A stretch of 64,000 bases of DNA from Halichondria panicea (Eukaryota > Porifera > Demospongiae > Suberitida > Halichondriidae). This document shows, piece after piece, positions 11,966 to 22,258 of this stretch. The stretch spans positions 3,027,501-3,091,500 of the forward strand of contig NC_087387.1 in NCBI RefSeq assembly GCF_963675165.1, given 5' to 3'. Position 1 is the first letter of the stretch; each line of letters begins with the position of its first letter. The notes below the pieces were generated by a model. It did no database searches. It worked only from the letters and a program-made list of their open reading frames with translations, and was not told the DNA's origin. A program made the position numbers and the translations under genes.

Positions 11966-12079
11966 CAAGCAAATGAACCAACGGCATGGACGCAATTAAG
12001 CATTGTATATACGTGGTGAAATAAAACAAGGGTGAAGTTGAACAAAGTGAAAGTGAAACAAACGATCAAGTTCGAGAGT

Positions 12080-13986
12080 TTACGAAACAATGACCTCAAG
12101 GTCTCGAAGTTTCCATGCGGTGAATGAACCAATTTCCAATGTATAATTGTAGATTGGATGTTTGATAGTTTTTATTTCAAGTTGTTTCATCAAGATAACA
12201 ACTTCATCTTTCACCATGTCATGATTGTGGACTTGCCTTTGTTCCGAAAATAAAGAGTTTATCACCCCACTCCCAATGTATAGGTCGTCTTGGAGCAGTT
12301 TAACTAAAAAAGGAACAAACAACGTGACCAAAAAACAACAAAAAATTGGTTTTACCTTTTGAGCCAACTACAACTTCTACGTGTTCTTCTTCATCCACTT
12401 CACTATCTTCATCGTAATAGTTGACGTACTCAACTGGCACGGGATAATGATCTGTCTTCTCCCAATGAATTTGGAACCCTCGCTGAGACGAAAAGGACCT
12501 TTGGCAGTCATAGCAAGATACAGAAAAGTGAGTGTTCAAGAGGCGGTTCGCGTACGTTCCTGGTTTAAGCTGTTAGGGAACGAAAGTGATTTTAACAACC
12601 TACATCTATGATCCAAACTCACCCTTTCTTTTTCATGATACTTTCTCAATTTTAGAAGTACGGGATCCTAAAGATAGAAATTGATAATCACACACACATA
12701 CTTGAGGAGCTTGATTATTTACTTATAACCCTAACCCTAACCCTTAACGTACCTCAGATGCTGGTTCTTCTTGTAGATCCATCTTTCTTTTCTTCTAAAT
12801 GGAGTAGGATGGCAGTACAATCAAGTGTATTTGGATTAGATCCTACCCTATCCTACACCATTCAGCTATTTTATGGTGGGTATCAACACAAGAATCAATT
12901 TTGTCATGTGCAGAATCATCGAGATAAAAAGACCAAACCTTAACGTACCACAGTTGTCCCCTGCGTGCCCACTGGTTCTGCCTTTCTCTAAATAGAAACA
13001 GAAGTAGGGTAGGGTAGGATGGCAGAATCATCATACCTTGCTTGCTTGGTCATCTGCACTCCCGCCGCTCTTCTTCCTTTCGGCTCTTTCGGCTCTCAAC
13101 AACTGCAACGTCAATGCAACTACAACTACATACCGTGCGCTTGCATACCTTAGCTGCTTCGACTTTCAATACCAGGTCCTCCAGGGGCTCTACAATTCTA
13201 CCGATATACGTGCTAAGCACACGGGTTTGTTAATTGATATCCAAGTGCAACTAACAATTGAGAATGTATTTGGTATCCTTTAGAGACACAGGTCACTTAC
13301 TGCCTCCACTGTCTCTCTCTGCACTTGGTCCGTCTCTTCTTCAGTTTGGGTGGTCTGTTGGGGTTTGGTGTTGTATCCTTAATGTACACTTGCAGACAGG
13401 TCACTTACTCCTTCCACTGTCTCTCTCTGCACTTGGTCCGTCTCTTCTTCAGTTTGGGTGGTCTGTTGGGGTTTGGTGTTGTATCCTTTAATGTACACTT
13501 GCAGACAGGTCACTTACTGCCTCCACCATCTCTCTCTGCACTTGGCCCGTCTCTTCTTCAGTTTGGGTGGTCTGTTGGGGTTAGGTGTTATAATGTACAC
13601 TTGCAGACTGGTCACTTACATCGTTGATCTTGGGTGTCCCACTGCCTAGGTTGGGTGTCCCACTGCCTAGGGTCTGTTGGGGGTTTGGTGTATCCTTATA
13701 ATGTACACTTGCAGACAGGTCACTTACATCGTTGATCTTGGGTGTCCCACTGCCTAGGTTGGGTGTCCCACTGGGTGTTTCACTGCCTACGGTCTGTTGG
13801 GGGTTTGGTGTATCCTTATAATGTACACTTGCAGTCAGGTCACTTACCTCTCTAACTAAACTCCTCACTAGCTCGGCAGCTTTGCTTTTCCTCATTATTT
13901 CCTTTCTCAAATTAATTGGAGTTACTGAAAAAAAAAGAGCATGAGGTTGCTTTTTTTTTACCTTTGCAATGCTTACTATCACTGAA
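12080..13986 (-). CDS. C2H2 zinc-finger protein with repeated N-terminal microexons
   Basis: The downstream exon chain is consistent in phase: 13102-13037, 12987-12949, 12794-12753, 12667-12623, 12569-12356 and 12303-12080 (stop). It gives LLRAERAERKKSGG, RKAEPVGTQG, KKRKMDLQEEPASE, DPVLLKLRKYHEKER, LKPGTYANRLLNTHFSVS, then a zinc finger CYDCQRSFSSQRGFQIHWEK ending TDH (Cys-x2-Cys-x12-His-x5-His), an acidic stretch (DEDSEVDEEEHVE) and a C-terminal part with DLYIGSGVINSLF. An internal ATG at 12782 alone would give a 170-residue protein. Upstream on the same strand lie microexons shared with the inverted arm (13986-13301), which I infer to be the N-terminus. The phase at 13189 does not fit cleanly, so the link is unproven. 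No family name is recognised; a nucleic-acid-binding role is likely. Confidence 0.6.
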
Positions 13987-14134
13987 CTTAGAATAGTTGC
14001 TGCTTGGGAGAACACGATGGTTGGGCGTCAGTGTTGTTATGGTTTTATTGTCAACATCCTATTTTTATTTTATGCAGTGATATCAGCTGCTAGGACGCCT
14101 TTAATACAACACACCTTCACAACAGGAATGGCAT
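13371..14134. repeat. Left arm of a 764-bp inverted duplication
   Basis: Every position x checked in this arm pairs with 36577-x in 22443-23206. The two arms appear identical, or nearly so, over about 764 bp with no length difference. The arm contains microexons encoding KEIMRKSKAAELVRSLVRE, the GSGTP-rich repeats and the TTQTEEET repeats, read here on the minus strand. A further tandem unit (13270-13370) follows on the left and is absent from the right arm's flank. Confidence 0.9.
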
Positions 14135-15388
14135 CACCGCTGTTTCAAGGCTACCACTTAGTTTGTAATTAGAATTCAATGAAATATTGAAATGTGGGTG
14201 TGGTTTTCAAAGTAATGTTATTTCCTGTTTCATGCAATGCTTATACCCATGGTAACTGCTTAGTTATTCATCTAAGTCACATGAGAGCTTATTACAGTCA
14301 TGTGCACCTTGTCATCTACTGAATGACACCAAATGCGCATGTAGGACCAGAAAGCCAGAAATCAGAAAAAGCGGAAGTGAAAGGTAAATGAGTGGGCGTA
14401 GCAGGGCAATGCATTCCAAGGTTAACCCTTGACTTTGCGCAGATGTAAAGAGAAGATTTGTGCAGATGTAATGAGAAGATATGTCTCAGATGTAATGAGA
14501 TGTGCATGCTCTTGCCTGATCACTCTACTAGTCTATGTAAGTCAGTAGAAAGCTAGCCAACCTAGTTTTTTAAGAGTCAGGTAAGTAGACTCTTCATTGT
14601 CTGCATGCAGTATAGACTGGATATAGTCTGCAGTATAGACTCTAGCTAGCTACATGCACAATGACTGAATTAATTATGTCTGTACACTGAGCTAGATTTA
14701 ACATTACATTCAGCCAGTCACCTAACTCTTACTTGTACTCCAGTTAATTGATACCTGGCTCTACTGAAACACGTCGAGCCACTCTCGGACTTTTCCCGTG
14801 AACAGATTTGTAAACGAGAACCCTGAAAGAATATGTTCATTGTTGGTCTTAGACAAGCAGGTATCAGCCAATATGTTACTATACATCATTTTCATTGACT
14901 GGGACTTGCTTAGCAACTTTCTAGATTTTCCGAGAGCAGTGAATTATTGAATTAATGATACATTATTAGGACTCTGAAATGTTGATGTTTCACCAATATT
15001 GTTATTCTAAACTCAGTGCAGAGATAGCCTTTTGAGTAAGCTCGTGACCGAAGGTCCAATCAGTTTTGACTATATAGGTATCGAATTAACTATACTTAGA
15101 CTCCGATGATGGTCGATATACACTGCATGACCAATATAGACCTATAATGATTGTCAAGCGGCTCATAAAAAACTTCAAAATTGAAGTATACTAGGTTTTA
15201 CATGTATAGATTCTACTATAGATGTAGTACAATGACTGAGGGTATCCATGAGTCTACAGGTAAGTGGATCTTACATTAATTGATAGTATGTGAGTGTAAA
15301 TTCTACCAATTAAGATCCAACACAGCTACACCAACATCAGTTAAGTCCCCTCAGTGTATATATACAGCTATACAATAGATCTGGCTAC
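14135..15388. other. Non-coding spacer
   Basis: No convincing gene is present. A 28-nt ATG exon candidate (15232-15259, MTEGIHEST before GTAAGT) could be an upstream exon of the Ulp1-like gene, but its phase does not fit the next exon that I can see. Confidence 0.4.
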
Positions 15389-16695
15389 ATGGATGAGCTT
15401 ATGAGCAGTGACGATGAAGTTGGCAGTGATGATGCTGCAATACTAGAGATTGAAGAAGAAATGAGAGAGAGTGAGGAAAGCTCAGATTGCAGGAATCATG
15501 CTCTTATTATATTTGTTACGTATTATACAGTTCCAGTGATTTGACCATCCATCAAGCTCCAAACTCAGATGGTAAATATTAAGTGCAAAGTATGAATTTA
15601 CTCAATTGATTTATTCCGATGTGATGATGAAGCTACCACCTTATTCGATTACCTACCAGCACTTTGTAGAGTTAACCAATGGACTGTTCATTAACTGTGA
15701 GGTATGAATATCAGTTGATTATTTTGGTGTATGTAATTAATATGTCACTGTCGATTTTATAATGCATACATGCGTGTGCTGATCCCTATAATTATATATT
15801 ATATGCAGTTGGTTGATCTGTACGCATTGATGCTGTCCTGTGTCCTATGCATTGATGAGGTTTGTTTAAATCATAATTATAGTTTTAATTAATATAATTG
15901 TAATGTAAATTCAGAATGCAGTTTGGATAATGTCTTCTTCATTGTACTACCTGATGCAATCTGCTGATATGTCAGGTGTTATGGGAGCAGTTAAAAACAT
16001 TCCAGTACGTTTTAAGCATCTATATATATATACATACAATTATTAGTATGAATTATTATTTATACAGGGCACAGTCTTCCAAACTGGAAAAGCTCTGTTA
16101 CCTGTACTATGTGAACGGCATTACATGCTATTGGTGAGCTTATAATTACCGTATATTCGATCGAGATTACGCCCACTCTAATTGCATGCTACAAATCCCG
16201 CAATTTCAATGGGAATTGTTTCGGGCCTCGAATTTATTGTGTGATGCAATGATAATAGCCGCTCGCATTTTTAGCATTTAGTTTTTAATATGTATGTATT
16301 ACTATGTTACGTATATACAGGCATAATTATATAACAATATCATAATAACAATATCATGCATGTGTATAATTATACTATAGGTAATCGACTTTGGAATGAA
16401 GAATGTGTTCGTGTACGATTCCCTTGACTTCTCTGATTTCAACGACACGACATTTGACAGCCCCACATTGAAGCCTGTCTGGTATGTATAATAATTATAG
16501 GTTGTATTATTAAAGGCCCAAGAACGTTACATAATTATAGTGTAACTGTGCATGTTATTAACCAATGTATATACATAATAATACAGGAATTTCAGGAGGC
16601 TGTGGAGGAGGCTATTGGAGTACATGCTCTCCAAAAATCAGACCTTAACTAGCATGAACTCGAAAAATCAATGCCTAACACATTTGGCACTATAA
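15389..16695 (+). CDS. Ulp1/SENP-like protein lacking the catalytic cysteine region
   Basis: An acidic first exon (15389 on, MDELMSSDDEVGSDDAA) is followed by exons with clean GT-AG ends: up to 15701 (PPYSITYQHFVELTNG), 15809-15859, 15915-16004 (SSSLYYLMQSADMSG), 16068-16133 (GKALLPVLCERHYMLL), 16381-16481 (VIDFGMKNVFVYDSLDF) and 16587-16695 (stop). The last five exons keep phase. The pattern His-Tyr-x-Leu-Leu, then VIDF, then VYDSL is that of the C48 SUMO-protease fold, including His and Asp of the triad. The Gln and Asp-Cys-Gly block that should follow is not found; the protein ends in RRLWRRLLEYML and an irregular tail. It is therefore a truncated or non-catalytic copy. The joins of the first two exons are unresolved. 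It may derive from a transposon, since Ulp1 domains travel with several DNA transposons. Confidence 0.5.
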
Positions 16696-18180
16696 ATTTA
16701 CAAAACTTTGTATATCTCAGAACTTACTAGTAGCCTGCACTTCCGTAAGAGCTCAAAAGATGTGCAAGGTAATGAAGTACTTGCATAACAAATTTCAGAT
16801 CTTAACTCAAACATATAAGATAGTTTCATGCCTAACATATTTTCAATGTACACATATTGTAGCAGCCATCTTGGAGTGATGATGTCATATGATGTAACAG
16901 GTGGTGGTCCAATGGAAGCGCCAAGAGTTGAACTTTCAGTACCTGCACTCAAATTGTTCCAATCACATTTAGTTTAGAAGATATTCACAAAAACGTAAAA
17001 AATCAAAAGTTCTACTCTCTTTGGTTGTTGCACTGTACGTAGTGGGGGATAATAACAGGAAGGCTATCACGTGATCTGCCCTCGTGAGCTACTCACCAAA
17101 ACTGGAGGCCGAAGTACTACTATATAAACTGGCTCTACCTTACCGTCTTATAGCTCAACCTTACCGTTAGCGAGAGTTCAACCTACAGCTCTACCCTCTC
17201 AACCTACCAGCTCTACCGTCTCAACCTACCAGCTCTACCGTCTCAACCTACTATACCATCTCTCTCAACAAAACAGGTTCGCGTTCTTGTCGTGATTATA
17301 CAATGTCTGGTTACTTTTTATGGCGGATTTGCTGGATTTTGCTGTATAGTTTAAACTTACGAAATAGCTTGCCAACTATCAACTACGAAATAGCTTAGCC
17401 AACTATCAACTAGTGTTCAAGCTGGCGCTGTGCTAATGCCTCTCGCCATGTTTTTGCTTTCACTCTGAAGTATTAGAGTGTTATTAGTTTCTATAATGAA
17501 TTTTATATTAAAGTTAGCTTATCTATATAAAGTCACTGAGAAGAAAAGACTTATTTACATGCATCTATTGTTGTTATTTATTGTATTATGTGGCTTACCA
17601 GGACCTCAAGAAAGAAGAAAATTGATTCTTCCAGGATCTGTAGTTCAGTGTATATAATATCTAAGAAGAAAAGACCTGTGTACATGCATATTGTTATCTA
17701 TATTGTTATATGGTAGTGTTTTGTGGCTTGATTCTGCCAGGAGGATCTGGATCTGGATATTATTTTCTCACACGTGGGGAATGAGCGCGCATGCGCATTA
17801 CATCCATATAAGGGTGTGTCCAATAATGGCTACTGCTAGCTAGCTGTTTTAACAGATATTTTCTGAGTATTGTAGCTAACAAAAAGCTAGCGCTTGAGTG
17901 CAAGGCTAACTCATATGTTGAATAGAAAGTTTGTGAGGACAGATGATGCTATGAAAGATCCTGAAGAGACTGCAACAGCCTTCAATGTGAGTCAAACTAG
18001 CCATAACTCGAGAAAGAAGCTTTAGTTTGCTAATCCACGAATCAAAATCCAAGAGAACGTGGCTAGAAGCCTATAGAAGCTGTTAGTTTTCGTCGCATTG
18101 TAACTGTTGAGCAGTTATAGCTGGAATACACACACACACACAGTCAGCTTTACCGTATCCCTCGTGCGGCTACGCCTCGA
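16696..18180. other. Repeat-rich spacer
   Basis: No supported gene. Contents are a short tandem repeat of CAACCTACCAGCTCTACCGT (about three units, 17185-17250), two early units of the CTACGAAATAGCTTAGCC minisatellite (17355-17410), and an inverted copy of the 310-bp interspersed repeat at 17870-18180 that ends in CGTGCGGCTACGCCTCGAG. Confidence 0.6.
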
Positions 18181-18182
18181 GG

Positions 18183-18440
18183 CATAACTACGAAATAGCT
18201 AAGCCAACTATCAACTACGAAATAGCTTAGCCAACTACCAACTACGAAATAGCTAAGCCAACTATCAACTACGAAATAGCTTAGCCAACTATCAACTACG
18301 AAATAGCTAAGCCAACTACCTGCTACGAAATAGCTTAGCCAACTATCAACTACGAAATAGCTAAGCCAACTGCCTACTACGAAATAGCTAAGCCAACCCA
18401 ACTACCTACTACGAAATAACTAAGCCAACCGAACTACCTA
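18183..18440. repeat. 27-bp minisatellite
   Basis: About nine units of roughly 27 bp containing ACTACGAAATAGCTAAGCC, alternating with AGCTTAGCC. Because 27 is divisible by three, one antisense frame reads as a nine-residue repeat (WLSYFVVDS), which is almost certainly not a protein. Two further units sit 0.8 kb upstream at 17355-17410. Confidence 0.9.
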
Positions 18441-18794
18441 CTTCGAATGTCAACTACTAGTAGCTCTCAGGGCCACCGTAGTAGTGCCCTAGTCTCGTGA
18501 ACCAGCCGCCCTCTCTTGGGGAGAGACCGTCTGGGCACTCTTTACACAAGTATCATGTGGTCTAGATAGGAGGCAGCAAATAATGAAAGTTTATGTGCGG
18601 TTGAGCATTGAGCAGTGATGTGGTTAGGCAGTGAATGCGGATGTGGTTACATTTTTGTGGTTTTTCAGGTTGTAAAGTGACGTAATACATTCCATTGTGC
18701 AGCCCAGAAGTCAAGAGCAGTCAGTCTAGCCTCTACTCACTTTCCTCCATCTCCCTTTCCTTCTCTCAACCAGTTCCGTGGAGCAAGTAGATCT

Positions 18795-20470
18795 ATGTCG
18801 ATGCCGAAGAAACCGTCGTAAGTTTTTTACGCGTTTTAGGTGACCGTGTGCTCACATATGACCCTTTGATTTTGTTCTGTATTACTGTATCACCTCTTTT
18901 GCCTCTTTCTTTTCATAGGCATTTCCACAATACTCGCTTGTCATCAGCAGTTGCACCTATACCATCCAGATCGTCTACCGCCATAGACGGGGAAAAATCT
19001 TCCTCAAGTTCTTTTTCTAGAGCGATTGATCTGAACTTGTATGGCTACTACCTGTTGGGGGGGGGGGAAAAACAAGGTATTGAGATAAAAACCTACTCAC
19101 TATGGGACATTTTCAAAGAGCTGAACTTGAAGAGTGTTGATCATAATCTTGAGCATGTTGATTATATGATAGCCAACAGCATGTCAGTGTCAAAAGGAAA
19201 TAGCGACTCTGTAGGTAAAGTGTGCTTCGAAAAGATCTTAGAGGATTGTCGATTGAGCGGTGACTGGATGGTCCTGAAAACCGTTGCTCTACCACTACCT
19301 GATTCTGACAATCAAGCCGACATAGTATCATCAAATTTAAAGCTACCCGATATACAAATAGTAAAAAAATCAAACTTTAAGGAAATCTCACAGGTCGCAG
19401 AAATTCAATCCTCTCTAATGTTATGGACAGAGAGAAAGTCTGTTCTAGTCGCGACGGACCTATTAAGGAATCTACGAGAAAATACAGAACTAGATTACGT
19501 TGAAGTATTTGCTTTACCAAATTTAACAAACAAGCAATGCATCACTTCAATAAAAGTCAGCATCAAAAGCCTGACATTTCTGGTCACTCTCAAACGTTTT
19601 CCAGAAATCAAACAAGGTATTGAATACATGAAGTCCCAAATTAAACTGAAGTGCAGTCAAGTTTTACCAATTACGTCGATTGTGCGCCACCTCGTAAAGC
19701 TGACCAAGATTGAGTTACATAATGCTGCTGCTCTGGTTGCTTCTGAAGCTGGTGCTACTTTTGTGGAATATCAACCACCCAAGCAGCTGTATTCAACCTC
19801 TCACATTCTTTTTCTCTCCAAGAATACTGTGTACAAAGTAATTCATACCCTTGCTGAAAAAGATTCAATTATGATAGTCCAAAAAGCATTCGGTAGAACA
19901 GCACCTACGCTGACTGTTAATGTCCAGACATGTTCACTTGCGCCGATGATTGTCGAGTACACCTATGTTCCGTACCATTGCTTTAGCAAGGAAGAAGCTC
20001 GATTGTGCTTCAAAGAGTTCATGCTTTGTGTGAAGGCCGCGCTTGATGAGCTGCATGGCATGAATATTGCGCACAACGATGTGCGAATGGAGAACGTTTT
20101 GTTTTCTTCAAATTTCACACCAGTTTTTATCGACGTAGATAGGGCCTCGCTATCAGATCCAACCGAATTCGCACATGGCTTATTTAGAACCATAACACAC
20201 AGCTGCATGTACAACCTCGACCACTCTACATGGAGAGACGACGGTGCCAGGACTGACCTGTTCCAGCTGGGCTGGATGGCGGCCCGGATATTGAATACCA
20301 GCACCAGCTCTAGCTCGTACCACTCACGAGAATGGAGAACGGAACCAGATGAAATTCGAACCAACAAGTTCGTTGAGTCCCTGATCACGTCCGGGAAGTT
20401 TAAGAGTGAATTGTTGGAGGATTGCGTATCGGAAGTGAAGACAATTGAACAAGTGTTGTTAGCTCGTTAA
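18795..20470 (+). CDS. Protein-kinase-like protein
   Basis: Exon 1 (18795-18817, MSMPKKPS, GTAAGT donor) splices in phase to exon 2 (18919-20470), giving 524 residues. The C-terminal third has kinase-like landmarks: VEYTYVPYH as a hinge-like strand, LHGMNIAHNDVRMENVLF near residues 385-400 (HND in place of HRD, with the conserved Asn), FIDVDRA in the DFG position, and DLFQLGWMAARIL as the following helix. VYKVIH upstream may hold the ATP lysine. No glycine-rich loop is obvious. This degenerate pattern is typical of atypical or lipopolysaccharide-kinase-like folds, and substrates cannot be inferred. The N-terminal 300 residues have no recognised domain. An 11-G run followed by five A (19057-19071) sits inside the coding frame. 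The gene lies between the two 764-bp inverted arms. Confidence 0.65.
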
Positions 20471-21985
20471 TTGTGTGATTATGCTCACTTTAATAGAGTC
20501 TCAAGTTGTAAATGATCCTTCTTGTATATATGGATGAACAATTCAGTGTAGGACGTGGTAGGATGTATGATAGGGTACTTTAGGATGGATGGCTTAACAA
20601 TCCAGTGTAGGACGAAGAATTAAGGTTGTAGTAGGATGGGGTAGGATGCACAATCCGTGTATGACGTGGTAGGATGTGTGATAATAGATTATTATTTTAT
20701 TGATTCAGCTGCATACCAGCATCATATCAGCAGCGTCCCCTTTTTATGCACATTGTTTTGTGCCGTACAACACCTCCTCAAGAAAAGTATTAATGGGTGT
20801 AACACAATGGATGTATATCAACCGGTTCAGGATCCCGAGTTACATGTATGATAGACAACATTTTGATCGCGAATCAACCATATAATTATGCATGTTCACA
20901 CAGTCAATAATTGCAATTATCTGAGGAACAATAATCAAGACTTGGTGACAATCAAGACTGTCAGAGGCTTCTCTTTTGCTGCCAACTTAAAATTAAATGA
21001 AAAATAAAACCATCAAGAAGTCCACTAGTTTGAGGCAATAACCATGATCATTCACACGACAAGATACATAATACACCATGTAACTTTCTTAATTGTTTTC
21101 ACTTTTGATGAATCAGTTGTACGAAGTTTCTATATATACTAGGCTGGTGAGCGTACATTTCAATTTCCAATTCATTAAGTATAATTACATACACTTGGAG
21201 ACAGCAAAACACTCCACAGCACTGCCAGTTGCTTTCTAAGTGTAAAACGAGTGGGATCAAACCGAACAACATTAACAAAAACTTACACGATAAAAATGAT
21301 TATTACAGCTATAATTATGATTAGTTTAGCACTCTAATCAGACAGTCTTAGATGGAGAGAAGCTGGTGAGGCATACAAGAGTGTATATATAGCCGGAACA
21401 GCCAATAACATTTACGAGGGCGGTGACGTGTAGGGGTGTAGAGAGGAGGGGTATTCTTCGGTATTCTTCTGTCTTCTTTTCTTCAGCGTACTCAGTAAGT
21501 TTTGGCTTGCGAGGTATTGCTATATAAAATATAGATGAAACAGCATTTGTAGTAGTTAAATATCTCGGGCCTACAGGCCCTTCACCACAATCTACTACCG
21601 GGCCAATAACAATTGTGAGGTAAAAATAGGTGACTACACATTCATGCACACAAAAGCTATACATCCACCTGATCCAAAACTAATGCTCTTGGGGTGATCA
21701 CCAATCATAAGGGAATGTATGCCTAAAATTAAAATTTCTGTAACGCTTAGCATATTCCCAAAAAAGGGATCTTTAGTGGTGCTCTTTAATTCAACTTTTT
21801 TCTAGCACTAAATTCGCATAGTTCGAAGAGGTTCGGAGGAGTTGAACCACACTGAACACCCTCACGAAGTGTAAGTTGTAGTAGGATGAGGTCTCCTATC
21901 TTATCGGACCCCATCCTACCACGGAAGGATGAACAATCCAGTGTAGGACTGGTTTGTTCAGCCATCCTACCTTGTCGTACATCTT
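20471..21985. other. Spacer with TCCTACC-type repeats
   Basis: Blocks of the GTAGGATG / CAATCCAGTGTAGGAC repeat occur at 20530-20680 and 21870-21970. A minus-strand open stretch (21664-21338) contains IPRKPKLTEYAEEKKTEEYR after a possible acceptor but has no partner exon, and I do not call it a gene. Confidence 0.5.
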
Positions 21986-22119
21986 CTTCTTCTTTGTCGC
22001 CTCCGCGAATCACTTGTCATCATTGTCAAAAGTAGGATGGGGTAGGATGGGTATGTATGATAGGGTACGGTACTTTTGACAATGATGACAAGTGATTCGC
22101 GGAGGCGACAAAGAAGAAG
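21986..22119. repeat. Perfect 49-bp inverted repeat (hairpin) upstream of the microexon gene
   Basis: Left arm 21986-22034 and right arm 22071-22119 are exact reverse complements over 49 bp (starting CTTCTTCTTTGTCGCC; ending GACAAAGAAGAAG). They are separated by a 36-nt loop of GGATGGGGTAGGATGGG type repeat. The structure ends 139 bp before the ATG at 22259, so it may be transcribed in the 5' leader or lie in the promoter. Confidence 0.9.
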
Positions 22120-22258
22120 CCCTAGCCACGTGTCAGAAGTGATCCTAGATCGATCGCAGCTACTTCTTTTTCCTAGCTCCTACAGTGTCTTCTCATCCTA
22201 CTAGCCATCCTACTTCACATTTCACATCCTACTGATCCTACGTGTGTCTTCTACCACG

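Noticed and set aside
11623-12019. Two overlapping frames of about 120 codons
   Set aside because: They lie wholly in the low-complexity TCCTACC repeat block and have no domain or codon signal.
12728-12746. Telomere-like CCCTAA repeats
   Set aside because: Only about two and a half units inside an intron, too short to imply an interstitial telomere.
13581-14015. Continuous 144-codon frame in each inverted arm (minus strand here, plus strand at 22562-22996)
   Set aside because: It reads through clear GTAAGT...CAG introns. It is open mainly because two introns are 54 nt without stops. I treat the exons, not the whole frame, as coding.
18150-18401. Nine-residue repeat protein (WLSYFVVDS)n on the minus strand
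   Set aside because: A direct product of the 27-bp minisatellite, with no start context or composition typical of a gene.
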